Source: Candidatus Stackebrandtia faecavium
Lineage (GTDB): Bacteria > Actinomycetota > Actinomycetes > Mycobacteriales > Micromonosporaceae
Reading direction: 5' to 3'
NCBI GenBank assembly: GCA_019112895.1
Contig: DXIM01000006.1
Span: 1 to 51,347 of the forward strand
Length of the DNA stretch: 51,347 nt
A program made the position numbers and the translations under genes. The notes beneath the pieces are model-generated. The model searched no databases. It was not told the DNA's origin and saw nothing but the letters and a program-made list of their open reading frames with translations. Of this stretch, positions 24,380 to 34,440 are shown piece by piece. Position 1 is the first letter of the stretch. Each line of letters begins with the position of its first letter.

Positions 24380-25671
24380 CTCATCACGACGGGAACACTG
24401 GGGTCGCCGGCCGACAGTTTGAGCCCTTCCCACGGGATCGAGATCAGTCCTTCCCGCAGGTGTTGCCGCGAATCGTCGAGATTTGGCAGATCGGCGACTG
24501 GCTCTCCGTTGCGGATCAACGCCGTCTGCAACGGTCGGTCTCCCGGCTGGCTGCGCGGTGTTCCTTGCGAAACCACGACCTCTTCGATCACGGTGCCGGT
24601 GGGCTTATGACGTCGGATCGCCGTCTTGCGTCCACCGACGGTCGCCTTATTCTCCGAGCGTTTCACTACTGGCCGCCCTTCCACTTCGACCAGCTTGTAC
24701 ACCAGGTTCGCGGTGGGGGCTTTCGACCCGGTCACGACGGACGTGCCGGCCCCGTATACGTCCACGGGGGATGCGGCGAGCGCCGCTATCGCGTATTCGT
24801 CGAGGTCGCCGGAGACCACGATCGCGGTTTCGGTGGCGCCGAGACTGTCGAGCAACTCGCGGGACTGATGCGCCATGACATCGATATCGCCCGAGTCGAT
24901 GCGAATCGAACGCAGTTTCGGGCCAGCCACGGCGATCGCGTTCTTGATGCCCTGACTGATGTCGTAGGTGTCGACGAGAAGGGTCGTGTCGACACCCATC
25001 TGGGCGACCTGCGACTGGAAGGCGGCGACCTCGTCGTTGTGGAGCAGCGTGAACGCATGCGCCGAAGTGCCGACAGTCGGAATGGCGTAGCGGCGTCCGG
25101 CTGCGAGATTCGATGTGCTGGCGAAACCGGCGAGGTAGGACGCGCGGGCGGCGGCTACGGCTGCTTCCTCGTGGGTGCGGCGCGAACCCATCTCGATGAT
25201 GGCGCGGCCCCGCGCCGCCGTGACCATGCGCGCCGCGGCGGAAGCGACCGCGCAGTCGTGGTTCATGATCGACAACAGCAGCGTCTCGAGCAGAACGCAT
25301 TCGCCGAAGGTCCCGGACACCGTAACGATTGGTGATCCGGGGAAGTACAGCTCGCCTTCGGGGTAGCAGTCGATGTCGCCGCGGAAGCGGAAGTCGCGTA
25401 GCCATGAGGCCATTGCGTCGTCGACGATGCCGCTATCGCGCAGGAACGCGATGTCGTCCGGGTCGAAGTAGAAATCGGCCAGACTCTCTACGATTCTGCC
25501 GATACCGGCGACGACTCCGTAACGGCGTCCTGGCGGCAGCTTGCGCGCGAAGACCTCGAACACGCATTGCCGGTTGATGCTGCCGTCCGCGAGGGCAGCG
25601 GACACCATTGTGTATTCGTACCGGTCGGTGAGTAGAGACACCGACGTGCCCGTAGTTGCGCTGTTCGACAT
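24376..25671 (-). CDS. pncB: Nicotinate phosphoribosyltransferase
   Basis: Adds phosphoribose to nicotinic acid, the step after PncA. The 431-residue protein has SLLTDRYEYTMVSAAL at the start, the FEVFARKLPPGRRYGVVAGIG block, EMGSRRTHEEAAVAAARA, GTSAHAFTLLH, LLVDTYDISQGIKNAI and IRIDSGDIDVMAHQSRELLD for PRPP binding. ATG at 25671 is selected over GTG at 25677 because TAGGCT lies 7 nt upstream as a leaderless -10 element. Convergent overlap with pncA. Confidence 0.95.
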   Translation of the reverse strand: MSNSATTGTSVSLLTDRYEYTMVSAALADGSINRQCVFEVFARKLPPGRRYGVVAGIGRIVESLADFYFDPDDIAFLRDSGIVDDAMASWLRDFRFRGDIDCYPEGELYFPGSPIVTVSGTFGECVLLETLLLSIMNHDCAVASAAARMVTAARGRAIIEMGSRRTHEEAAVAAARASYLAGFASTSNLAAGRRYAIPTVGTSAHAFTLLHNDEVAAFQSQVAQMGVDTTLLVDTYDISQGIKNAIAVAGPKLRSIRIDSGDIDVMAHQSRELLDSLGATETAIVVSGDLDEYAIAALAASPVDVYGAGTSVVTGSKAPTANLVYKLVEVEGRPVVKRSENKATVGGRKTAIRRHKPTGTVIEEVVVSQGTPRSQPGDRPLQTALIRNGEPVADLPNLDDSRQHLREGLISIPWEGLKLSAGDPSVPVVMS

Positions 25672-25678
25672 GATCACG

Positions 25679-25684
25679 AGCCTA
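25679..25684 (-). promoter_or_regulatory. Leaderless -10 element of pncB
   Basis: TAGGCT on the minus strand, 7 nt before the ATG at 25671. Confidence 0.45.
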
Positions 25685-25696
25685 CTGGCGGCGACT

Positions 25697-26569
25697 TCAG
25701 TCTGCGGTGTCGGCGGCCGTATCGATGATCTCCTGTGCGATGAACAAACGTGTGCGTTTCGGCGATTGCAGTTCTATTAGGACTCCGTTGGTGACCAGTC
25801 TTTCTACATGAAGCGTCGCGGTACGGTGCGTCACGTCGAGGAGCATGCGGGCGTGAGGGATGGTCATGGCGGGCGTGGTGAACAGTGAGTCCACCAATTG
25901 CGGGAGCATCGCCGACGCTCGCGTGGTGACCAGTTGGTGCCGGTACTTCTCCCTCAACTGGTGGAGGCGTTGCGCTCTTGCAGCAGCGTCGGCTGCTTGG
26001 CTGGCTACTCCGACAATGAAGAATTCCAGCCATTGTGACCATTCTCCGTGGGTCGATACTCTGAGCAACCTCTCGTAATACTCGTCCCGCCTGGGTTCGA
26101 TCCATGCAGAAATGTCGAGAAGTGGCGCAGGCAGCAATCCCCATTCGAGCATCAACAATGCGATGAGCAGGCGCCCCACGCGCCCGTTGCCGTCAATAAG
26201 CGGGTGGATGGCCTCGAATTGGTAATGGAGGAGCCCGATACGGACAAGAGGAGGAAGCTCGTCGGCCGCATATAGGTACTTTTCGAGTGCGTCAAGGCTT
26301 GGCCACAAGTGTGCGATGGGAGGCGGAACGTATGTGGCATTACTGAGTGTGCATCCGGGTGGACCGATCCAGTTCTGGCTGCGTCGGATCTCGCCTGGCG
26401 TTGCGTATCCGCCACGTACGCCCTGCATCAAAGTTTCGTGTGCCTCCAGCAAAAGTGGGATGCTCAGGGGCAAGCGCCGGTCGGGGGCCGTGACGCGGTT
26501 CAAGGCGCTCACGTAGTTGAACACCTCTTTGAAGTCGCCGCTGTCTTGAACGGCATTGAGTTCAAACAA
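25697..26569 (-). CDS. Fic/DOC-family AMPylator with C-terminal HTH; 5' end lacks a normal start codon
   Basis: Fic proteins transfer AMP or similar groups to target proteins. The catalytic motif here is HPLIDGNGRVGRLL (canonical HPFxDGNGR), near residue 120 of this frame, with the flap around WIGPPGCTLSNATYVPPPI. A helical C-terminal region with TTPAMTIPHARMLLDVTHRTATLHVERL is a winged HTH. From the TTG at 26569 the protein has 290 residues, but the same frame upstream reads ILAAPIVRREAVLSSRIEGT and QASESDLA (26653-26570), the standard inhibitory helix SxxxEG. No ATG, GTG or TTG lies between that helix and the TAG at about 26803, so the true start is non-standard or lost. Either a truncated gene or one with an unusual start. 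Confidence 0.75.
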   Translation of the reverse strand: MFELNAVQDSGDFKEVFNYVSALNRVTAPDRRLPLSIPLLLEAHETLMQGVRGGYATPGEIRRSQNWIGPPGCTLSNATYVPPPIAHLWPSLDALEKYLYAADELPPLVRIGLLHYQFEAIHPLIDGNGRVGRLLIALLMLEWGLLPAPLLDISAWIEPRRDEYYERLLRVSTHGEWSQWLEFFIVGVASQAADAAARAQRLHQLREKYRHQLVTTRASAMLPQLVDSLFTTPAMTIPHARMLLDVTHRTATLHVERLVTNGVLIELQSPKRTRLFIAQEIIDTAADTAD

Positions 26570-26692
26570 CGCCAGGTCCGATTCGGATGCCTGGGTTCCT
26601 TCGATACGGCTGGAGAGTACGGCCTCGCGCCTGACGATTGGGGCGGCCAGGATGTCGCTGACGATTCGGAGCGCTACGTTAGACGCTGAAAA

Positions 26693-26730
26693 GTAGCACT
26701 GGATCGGATAGGAGCTACTTCGGTAGCACT
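26693..26730. repeat. Direct repeat GTAGCACT, two copies 30 bp apart, upstream of the Fic gene
   Basis: GTAGCACT at 26693-26700 and 26723-26730, each followed by a GGAT-like sequence. The second is part of a small hairpin GCTAC-TTCG-GTAGC (26714-26727). They could be operator sites for the Fic HTH or for the GH51 gene. Confidence 0.4.
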
Positions 26731-26883
26731 CGGATTCTTCGACAGTGACATCAACGCCACCGCCGACATGACGGTTGGTACTTCTCCATGAAAATCCGTG
26801 CTATTCACACGTGCCACTGCGTGTCACCGCGTGGCAGGGTGACGGGGACTGGACGAACGCCGTCGGCGGTACAGGAGGCAGAC

Positions 26884-28380
26884 ATGGGTGGAGTTCGCGT
26901 GGACGCGCGGGTCGCGATCGATCCGGACGCGGTGGTGGCCGATGTCGACCCCCGCATGTTCGGTTCATTTGCGGAACACATGGGGCGCTGCATCTACGGC
27001 GGCATCTACGACCCCGACGATCCCAGCGCCGACGCGGATGGTTTCCGCGGCGACGTGATCGACCTGGTGCGCGAGCTCGGCGTGAACGTGGTGCGCTACC
27101 CCGGCGGGAACTTCGTATCGAGTTATCGATGGGAGGACGGTGTCGGCCCGCGCACGGCGCGTCCCAACCGTTTGAATTTGGCGTGGCGTTGCCTCGAAAC
27201 CAACGACTTCGGGCTCGGCGAGTTCATGTCGTGGACCAGGAAGTCCGGGGTCGAGCCGATGATGACCGTCAACCTGGGCACCCGGGGCGTGACCGAGGCG
27301 GTCGACCTTATTGAGTACTGCAACCACCCAGCCAATACGTACTGGTCCGACCTGCGGCGCAATCATGGTTTCGAGGAACCCCACGGCATCAAACTGTGGT
27401 GCCTCGGCAACGAGATGGATGGGCCGTGGCAGGTCGGCAGCAAGACTCCGTACGAGTACGCGCGATTGGCAGCAGAAACCGCAAAAGCGATGCGCATTGT
27501 GGACCCCGATATCGAGCTCGTTGCCGCGGGTAGCTCGAATTCGAAGATGCCGACATTTGGCCAGTGGGAGTCGGAGCTGCTCGAACACGCCTACGACCAT
27601 GTCGATTACGTGGCTTTGCATCATTATTTCGATCCCGACGCGACCTCGGTGCCCGAGTTTTTGGCGTCAGGCGCCGTCCTGGAACGCTTCGTCGACGACG
27701 TCGTAGCCACCTGTGACCACATGCGCGCCCGGCTCGGCCGCAAGAAGCGGATGCGTCTCAGCGTTGACGAATGGAATGTGTGGCGGCAGTCCCGTTTCAC
27801 CGAGCCCACGGATCGGGCCTGGATCGAGAGCCCGGCCCTCATTGAGGACGACTACGACGTCACCGACGCGGTCGTGGTCGGTGATCTGCTCATTTCGTTG
27901 TTGCGGCACGCGGACCGGGTATCCATCGCGAACCAGGCCCAGTTGGTCAACGTGATTGCCCCGATCCGTACCAGCCCCGGGAAGCCGGCGTGGAGGCAGA
28001 CGATCTTCCACCCGTTCGCGTTGATGGCGGCCTGCGCGAACCAGACGGTCCTTCATACCCGGCCGCAGTCGCCGTGTTACGACGCCGGAGACGTGGCCGA
28101 CGAGGTGCCGTTGGTGTCGACGACGGCAACTTGGGACCCGGACCTGCGCGCGGTGACGCTGTTTGCGGTCAACCGAGACGCGCAGCAGCTGTCGCTGTCG
28201 ATCGATGTGAAGGCGCTGGGGGAGAAGGCCCGCGCCTGGGGGCACGAGGCGGTGTCGTCGTCGGTGTCGACGGACGGGATCCCAGTCGCCATGGGCGAGT
28301 TGACGGTGGAGGGGGGCGAATGCGTGGCGCGGTTGCCCGCGCAGTCGTGGAATATGTTGCGTTTCGCCGTCCCCGCTTGA
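26884..28380 (+). CDS. Alpha-L-arabinofuranosidase, GH51
   Basis: Removes alpha-L-arabinofuranosyl groups from plant or bacterial arabinans. The 498-residue protein has the GH51 layout: MFGSFAEHMGRCIYGGIYDP at the N-terminus, VVRYPGGNFVSSYRWEDGVGP, the acid-base Glu in LWCLGNEMDGPWQVG, and the nucleophile Glu in LSVDEWNVW, followed by the C-terminal beta-sandwich. There is no signal peptide, so it acts inside the cell on imported oligosaccharides. ATG at 26884 is set by AGGAGG 6-7 nt upstream; the frame back to 26788 is not homologous. No transporter genes are adjacent. Confidence 0.94.
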   Translation: MGGVRVDARVAIDPDAVVADVDPRMFGSFAEHMGRCIYGGIYDPDDPSADADGFRGDVIDLVRELGVNVVRYPGGNFVSSYRWEDGVGPRTARPNRLNLAWRCLETNDFGLGEFMSWTRKSGVEPMMTVNLGTRGVTEAVDLIEYCNHPANTYWSDLRRNHGFEEPHGIKLWCLGNEMDGPWQVGSKTPYEYARLAAETAKAMRIVDPDIELVAAGSSNSKMPTFGQWESELLEHAYDHVDYVALHHYFDPDATSVPEFLASGAVLERFVDDVVATCDHMRARLGRKKRMRLSVDEWNVWRQSRFTEPTDRAWIESPALIEDDYDVTDAVVVGDLLISLLRHADRVSIANQAQLVNVIAPIRTSPGKPAWRQTIFHPFALMAACANQTVLHTRPQSPCYDAGDVADEVPLVSTTATWDPDLRAVTLFAVNRDAQQLSLSIDVKALGEKARAWGHEAVSSSVSTDGIPVAMGELTVEGGECVARLPAQSWNMLRFAVPA

Positions 28381-28462
28381 TGCTCGTCGCCGGAGGGTGC
28401 TCTTGTATCGTGTGGGAAATCAACTGCGCCATCGTGCGCTTTCTACTGAGGATTCACATTTT

Positions 28463-28837
28463 ATGGCTCTGGAACGCCCCACTATTGAAAAAGAAAACCG
28501 TCAGGCACCCCAGTACTTGGAGATCGATGATCTCGTTGTCGGCGACGGCGCCGAAGCGAAGGTCGGCAACGAGGTGGATGTCCATTATGTCGGCGTGTCG
28601 CTATCCACTGGGGAAGAATTTGACGCCAGTTGGAACCGCGGCGAAGCCTTCACGATCCCGTTGGGGCGCGGCGTCGTCATTCCCGGCTGGGATCGCGGCC
28701 TCGTCGGAATGAAGGTCGGTGGCCGCAGGAAACTCACCATCCCGCCGCACCTCGCGTACGGCAATGCGAGCCCGACCCCGGCGATAAAACCGGGCGAAAC
28801 ATTGATCTTCGTAGTGGATCTCATCGACGTTCGGTAG
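28463..28837 (+). CDS. FKBP-type peptidyl-prolyl cis-trans isomerase
   Basis: A 124-residue single FKBP domain: LVVGDGAEAKVGNEVDVHYVG, TGEEFDASWNRGEAFTIPLG, VIPGWDRGLVGMKVGGRRKL, and PPHLAYGNASPTPAIKPGETL with the C-terminal IFVVDLIDV strand. No signal peptide, so cytoplasmic. GAGGA lies about 10 nt before the ATG at 28463. The GNAT gene follows after 17 nt and is probably co-transcribed. Confidence 0.94.
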   Translation: MALERPTIEKENRQAPQYLEIDDLVVGDGAEAKVGNEVDVHYVGVSLSTGEEFDASWNRGEAFTIPLGRGVVIPGWDRGLVGMKVGGRRKLTIPPHLAYGNASPTPAIKPGETLIFVVDLIDVR

Positions 28838-28854
28838 CGACGGCAAGGGGGCAC

Positions 28855-29640
28855 ATGGACAGCGACGAACTGCTCACGGTAGCGGCGGACTGGGTCTGGA
28901 AACCACACGATGCCGTGCGCGTCGACGCGCACGGCATCAGGCTGCAGGTGTGGCGGGGCGAAGCCACCGTGCTGTCCACCTCGGGGAACGAGGATGCGCC
29001 CGGCGTGCTGGTGGAGCGGGTGTTGGCGTTGGCGCGCGAATCGGCGGCCAGGGCCGTCCTGTGGGCGGTGCATCCGCTGACGCCCGTGCCGGGCCTGGCT
29101 GACGCGCTCACCGCGCGGGGTGCGACCGTCGCCGAAGAGCTCGACATCAGCGTGCGTGACCTGTCGCGCGGCGTCGACGAGCCCGACATGCCCCCGAACA
29201 TCACGGTCGAACGTGTCGACACGCCACAGTCTCTATCGGATATTTACACGGTCGATCACCTGGTTTTCGGTTTCGCGTTGCCCGACGCCGAGTTTCGCCG
29301 CAACGACATCGCCCTGCTGCGCGACGAGGTGGCGGCGGGGCCGAATCGGTCCGACCTGCGGTACGTGGCGCGGGTCGACGGCGAGCCGGTGGGCAGTGCC
29401 GGGATGACGCTCGACTCCTCGGTGGCGAAACTGTGGGGCGGCGCGGTCCTGCCCGCGTATCGGCGTCGCGGCGTGTACCGGGCGCTGTTGTCGACACGTC
29501 TGGCCGAGGGCGCCGCGCGGGGCGCGACGATGGCACTGGTGAAGGGGCGGGTCAGCACATCGGCGCCGATCTTGAAGGGTGTGGGCTTCACCACGCGAGG
29601 TCGTGAAACTCACTATCGAATCGCGCTCGATGACGGCTGA
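28855..29640 (+). CDS. GNAT-family N-acetyltransferase
   Basis: A 261-residue protein with a weakly conserved N-terminal half and a C-terminal GNAT domain: LRYVARVDGEPVGSAGMTLD (strand 4), then AKLWGGAVLPAYRRRGVYRALLS, which is the acetyl-CoA pyrophosphate loop (Q/RxxGxG/A-like as RRRGVY), and the final GFTTRGRETHYR strand. Substrate unknown. A GGGGG-type ribosome site lies just before ATG 28855. Confidence 0.82.
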   Translation: MDSDELLTVAADWVWKPHDAVRVDAHGIRLQVWRGEATVLSTSGNEDAPGVLVERVLALARESAARAVLWAVHPLTPVPGLADALTARGATVAEELDISVRDLSRGVDEPDMPPNITVERVDTPQSLSDIYTVDHLVFGFALPDAEFRRNDIALLRDEVAAGPNRSDLRYVARVDGEPVGSAGMTLDSSVAKLWGGAVLPAYRRRGVYRALLSTRLAEGAARGATMALVKGRVSTSAPILKGVGFTTRGRETHYRIALDDG

Positions 29641-29669
29641 ACGCCTGGTCATTTCGTACCGGTCATGTG

Positions 29670-29675
29670 TAGCCT
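29670..29675 (+). promoter_or_regulatory. Leaderless -10 element of mec
   Basis: TAGCCT followed by 7 nt and the GTG at 29683, the same arrangement as at rph. Confidence 0.5.
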
Positions 29676-29682
29676 TTAAGAC

Positions 29683-30180
29683 GTGTTGCGTATCGATCAT
29701 GCACTTGTGAGGGCCATGGTGGCCCACGCGCGTGCCGATCACCCGGATGAGGCTTGCGGCATCATCGCCGGGCCCGCCGACAGTGGAGTGCCAACACGTC
29801 ACGTGCCGATGGTGAACGCGGAACGAAGCACCACGTTCTACCGTTTCGACCCGACCGAGCAGTTGCGGTTGTGGCGGCAAATGGACGATCAGGATGAAGT
29901 CCCGACGATCATCTATCACTCTCACACCGCGACGGAGGCTTATCCGTCGCGCACCGACGTGTCCTTCGCCGGGGAACCGGACGCGCATTACGTGCTGATT
30001 TCGACGCAGGATCCGCAGGTGGCGGACGTGCGTGCGTTTCGCATCGTTGATTCACAAGTGACTGAAGAAGCCATTGAGGCGTACGGCGAGGTCCCGGACC
30101 GTAAAAACGGCGGGGATCCGTACGCATGTCAGTCCTATAAGTTCGGTCACAGCCCGGACGTCGTCCTCTACGACTGTTAA
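29683..30180 (+). CDS. mec: JAMM metallopeptidase Mec+ (CysO-cysteine peptidase)
   Basis: Zinc peptidase that releases cysteine from the CysO-cysteine adduct. The 165-residue protein has the JAMM ligands: Glu in HPDEACGII and the HSHTATEAYPSRTD motif (H-x-H-x10-D). It begins MLRIDHALVRAMVAHARADHP, as in Rv1334. The C-terminus is about 20 residues longer than the mycobacterial protein and ends CQSYKFGHSPDVVLYDC. GTG at 29683 fits a leaderless -10 element. cysO and cysM follow, so the pathway is complete. Confidence 0.93.
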   Translation: MLRIDHALVRAMVAHARADHPDEACGIIAGPADSGVPTRHVPMVNAERSTTFYRFDPTEQLRLWRQMDDQDEVPTIIYHSHTATEAYPSRTDVSFAGEPDAHYVLISTQDPQVADVRAFRIVDSQVTEEAIEAYGEVPDRKNGGDPYACQSYKFGHSPDVVLYDC

Positions 30181-30245
30181 TGCCGCTGCGCGCGAGCGCG
30201 CGTGGCGGGTTTCTGCAATTCTCGTTCCTACACAAAGGACTATCT

Positions 30246-31533
<1,288 letters not shown>

Positions 31534-31559
31534 ACTGAGCCGATCAGGGTATATACCTG

Positions 31560-31587
31560 CCAAAACATTCTCATGTTTTGGCCCTTT
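31560..31587 (+). terminator. Terminator of the mec-cysO-cysM unit
   Basis: Perfect 9-bp stem CCAAAACAT (31560-31568) with ATGTTTTGG (31573-31581), TCTC loop, followed by CCCTTT. Confidence 0.75.
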
Positions 31588-31612
31588 CGCGAGTATCGGG
31601 AGGTGAGGACTG

Positions 31613-32029
31613 TTGGTAGAGTCAGCCGACGTGAGTAGTCAAACTCCAACCCAAACCCAGCCGGCGGACACACAGGCGGCAAGCCGAACCGGGCGCATGC
31701 CCAGGCTGGCCCCGTCCGGAACGTCCGGCTCATCATCCGAACCGATCGAGCCGGTACAGCGGCTGAGGCAGCGTCGACTCATAGGCGTATGCGCGTGGGC
31801 GCTGTTTCTGGCACTCGCAGGCTTCGTGCTGGGCGCCATCGCCATGATTCGGCTGATGGGGCCGACGCCGGTATGGTTCGAACCGACCTTCAGCGCCGTG
31901 GGCGTACTCGGCTTGTTCATGGCGATCGCCGCGTTCGTCACGGTCCAGTTCCGACGGCTGCCGTGGCAGCTTCTGGGCGCCAGCACGCTGACGCTCGTGG
32001 CCGGAATCGTCCTGTTGACAATGATTTAG
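31613..32029 (+). CDS. Small three-helix membrane protein, unknown function
   Basis: A 138-residue protein: a disordered Thr/Ser/Pro/Gln-rich N-terminus of about 50 residues, then three hydrophobic segments near 58-82, 90-110 and 115-136. The first start is TTG at 31613, 16 nt after GGGAGG; GTG at 31631 is an alternative. It takes the place held by the rhomboid gene between cysM and murI in mycobacteria, but has too few helices and no GxSG motif. Confidence 0.6.
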   Translation: MVESADVSSQTPTQTQPADTQAASRTGRMPRLAPSGTSGSSSEPIEPVQRLRQRRLIGVCAWALFLALAGFVLGAIAMIRLMGPTPVWFEPTFSAVGVLGLFMAIAAFVTVQFRRLPWQLLGASTLTLVAGIVLLTMI

Positions 32030-32119
32030 TTCGCGCCCGCGGAGCGCGTCGACAGCCCCACGACCAGCACATATATGCGCTAAGCGGCTGCGGCATCGCT
32101 GGCTGTGTCGAGAGTAACG

Positions 32120-32137
32120 ATGTCACTTTCGTGACAT
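32120..32137. promoter_or_regulatory. Inverted repeat upstream of murI
   Basis: ATGTCAC (32120-32126), TTTC, GTGACAT (32131-32137): a perfect 7-bp dyad 52 nt before the murI start, shaped like a dimeric regulator site. The half-site order TGTCA-N6-TGACA differs from the CRP consensus. Confidence 0.45.
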
Positions 32138-32188
32138 TGCGGACTATAGGCACAGCCCCTGACGGGGCGACGCGTACCCTGGCCAGTC

Positions 32189-33022
32189 ATGACAGATGCC
32201 CCAATCGGGATCTTCGACTCCGGAGTCGGTGGACTGACGGTTGCTCGAGCGATCCAAGATCTGCTGCCCAACGAGCGCCTGCTCTATTTGGGGGACACCG
32301 CGCGCGCGCCGTACGGTCCCCGACCGATCGCGCAGGTGCGGCGGTTTTCGCTGGAAATCTGCGACTACCTCGTCGACCAGGGAATAAAAATGCTGGTCGT
32401 AGCCTGTAACTCCGCTAGCGCCGCGAGCCTGGCCGATATCCGCGAACGTTTCGACATACCCGTCGTCGAAGTGATCCGCCCCGCCGTGCGTCGGGCGGTG
32501 TCGGTGAGCAAAACCGGCAGGATCGGGGTCATCGGCACCACTGCCACCGTGGCCAGCGGCGCCTACGCGGACGCATTCTTGCCGGTACCTGACGTGGAAG
32601 TCACCTCGGTGGCGTGCCCCGCGTTCGTCGACTTCGTGGAACGCGGCATCACGACCGGTCGCCAGCTGCTCGGTCTCGCTCAAGGCTATTTGGATCCCCT
32701 CCAACGCAAAGACGTCGACACGCTCGTGCTCGGCTGCACCCATTACCCGTTGCTGGCCGGACTGATCAGTGTCGTCATGGGCGACGAAGTGACCTTGGTA
32801 TCGAGCGCCGAAGCCACGGCCGCGCACGTCTACCGGCTGCTGAACGAGCACGACATGTTGTGCGACGAGACGGCCCCGTTGCCGACTCACCGTTTCGTCG
32901 GGACCGGCGACGGCGACGCTTTCGCACGGATGGCGAAACGTTTCCTTGGTCCGCAGTTGGCCAGTGTGCAGACAGGTATCACGCCGTGGGACGCCAACGA
33001 CGATGTGGAGGTCGTCAAGTGA
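32189..33022 (+). CDS. murI: Glutamate racemase
   Basis: Makes D-glutamate for peptidoglycan. The 277-residue protein has [31 protein letters not shown], the first catalytic cysteine in [24 protein letters not shown], and the second catalytic cysteine in [12 protein letters not shown] at 32189 lies 8 nt after TACCCT, a possible leaderless -10. Downstream is the Rv1339-like gene, as in mycobacteria. Confidence 0.95.
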   Translation: MTDAPIGIFDSGVGGLTVARAIQDLLPNERLLYLGDTARAPYGPRPIAQVRRFSLEICDYLVDQGIKMLVVACNSASAASLADIRERFDIPVVEVIRPAVRRAVSVSKTGRIGVIGTTATVASGAYADAFLPVPDVEVTSVACPAFVDFVERGITTGRQLLGLAQGYLDPLQRKDVDTLVLGCTHYPLLAGLISVVMGDEVTLVSSAEATAAHVYRLLNEHDMLCDETAPLPTHRFVGTGDGDAFARMAKRFLGPQLASVQTGITPWDANDDVEVVK

Positions 33023-33100
33023 AGAAGAACGGGCCACGACGAGGCGTTATGGGGCACGCTTGTCATGACGTCGTCATGCGCGGCCCGGAGGTTTCGTGAC

Positions 33101-33859
33101 ATGAAGCTAACTGTGCTCGGCAGCGCCGGCAGTTTCCCGGCGCCGGATTCGGCTTGCTCCGCGTACCTGGTGCAAGCGGAGGGTTTCACGCTCCTGCTTG
33201 ATTTCGGTTCCGGATCGTTGAGCCCGCTACAGCGCCATGTCGACCCTTATTCGATCGACGCGATCGTCCTGACCCATCTGCACGCCGACCACATCATGGA
33301 CGCGTGCCCATATGTCGTGATGCGACGTTACGCCCCGGGCGCGCCGTTTCCGGTCGTGCCGTTGTACGGTCCGTCCGGGACCGCCGACCGCCTGGCCACG
33401 GCCTACGGGGGTGAAGGCGAGCATGGTTGCCGTGCATTGTCCGATGTCTATGACATACACACGATCGAGCCTGGCCAGATTCAGTTGGGCCCGCTGACGC
33501 TCACCTTCAGGCGCGTGTGCCATCCAGTGGAGACGTTCGGCGTGCGCATCGAGCACGAGGGCCGCAGCCTCGTGTATTCCTCGGACACGGCACGCTGCGA
33601 CAGCATCGACGAGCTGGCTTCCGGTTGCGACACATTCCTGTGTGAAGCCTCGTATTTGGAGGGCCGACCGAACCCGCCGGAGGTGCACATGACCGGCCGC
33701 GAAGCGGGCGAATGCGCGGCCGCAGCGGGCGTGGGAAGGCTGCTGCTCACACACTTGGTGCGTCCGTGGGGCGACGAGCAGCAGACCTTGAGCGAAGCCA
33801 AGTCCGCCTACAACGGCCCGGTGGCGGTCGTGCACCCGGACGACGTTTACGAGATTTAA
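33101..33859 (+). CDS. Metallo-beta-lactamase-fold phosphodiesterase (Rv1339-like)
   Basis: A 252-residue MBL-fold protein: MKLTVLGSAGSFPAPDSACS, LLDFGSGSL, the metal motif THLHADHIMD, RVCHPVETFGVRIEH, YSSDTARCDS and LLLTHLVRP. Position after murI and the sequence pattern match Rv1339, described as an atypical class II cyclic-nucleotide phosphodiesterase; a cAMP role here is inferred. GGAGG lies 9 nt before the ATG at 33101. Its stop codon overlaps that of rdgB on the other strand. Confidence 0.88.
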   Translation: MKLTVLGSAGSFPAPDSACSAYLVQAEGFTLLLDFGSGSLSPLQRHVDPYSIDAIVLTHLHADHIMDACPYVVMRRYAPGAPFPVVPLYGPSGTADRLATAYGGEGEHGCRALSDVYDIHTIEPGQIQLGPLTLTFRRVCHPVETFGVRIEHEGRSLVYSSDTARCDSIDELASGCDTFLCEASYLEGRPNPPEVHMTGREAGECAAAAGVGRLLLTHLVRPWGDEQQTLSEAKSAYNGPVAVVHPDDVYEI

Positions 33860-34440
33860 TCCAGCAGTTTCGCGAATTCGCGGAGCGCTTCGCCCCGGTG
33901 GCTGATCGCGTCTTTGGCTTCGCTGGACAGTTCGGCGGCTGTTTCGGAATGGCCGTCCGGCACGAAGATCGGGTCGTAACCGAAACCGTTGGCACCTCGT
34001 GGTTCCCGGATGACACGGCCCGGCATACGGCCGAACACGATCTGTGTTTCGACGTTCGGTTGGGCGAAAGCCACCGCGCACACGAATGCGGCGCTGCGGC
34101 GCTCGTCCGGAACGTCGCCCATTTGGTTCAGCAGAAGCTCGAGGTTCGCGGTGTCATCGCCATGCGTGCCGCTCCAGCGCGCCGACAATACGCCCGGCAT
34201 ACCGTTGAGCGCGTCCACGGCAAGGCCCGAATCGTCGGCGATGGACGGCAAACCGGTGTACCGCAGGGCGTCGAGGGCTTTGGCTTCGGCGTTACCCGCG
34301 AAGGTCGCCGCGGTCTCGGGCGCCTCCGGGTACGGGTCGACGTCGTCGAGGCCGACGAGCTCGATCGACGGGTGGTCGGCGAGGATGCGACGAAGTTCCT
34401 CAAGCTTGCCCTTATTGCGGCTGGCCAACAAAATTTTCAT
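33856..34440 (-). CDS. rdgB: XTP/dITP diphosphatase (RdgB/HAM1)
   Basis: House-cleaning pyrophosphatase for ITP and XTP. The 194-residue protein begins [18 protein letters not shown] and has [14 protein letters not shown], the [21 protein letters not shown] block, [15 protein letters not shown] and [17 protein letters not shown], all family signatures. It overlaps rph by 4 nt (ATGA), so the two are translationally coupled. Confidence 0.96.
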   Translation of the reverse strand: MKILLASRNKGKLEELRRILADHPSIELVGLDDVDPYPEAPETAATFAGNAEAKALDALRYTGLPSIADDSGLAVDALNGMPGVLSARWSGTHGDDTANLELLLNQMGDVPDERRSAAFVCAVAFAQPNVETQIVFGRMPGRVIREPRGANGFGYDPIFVPDGHSETAAELSSEAKDAISHRGEALREFAKLLD

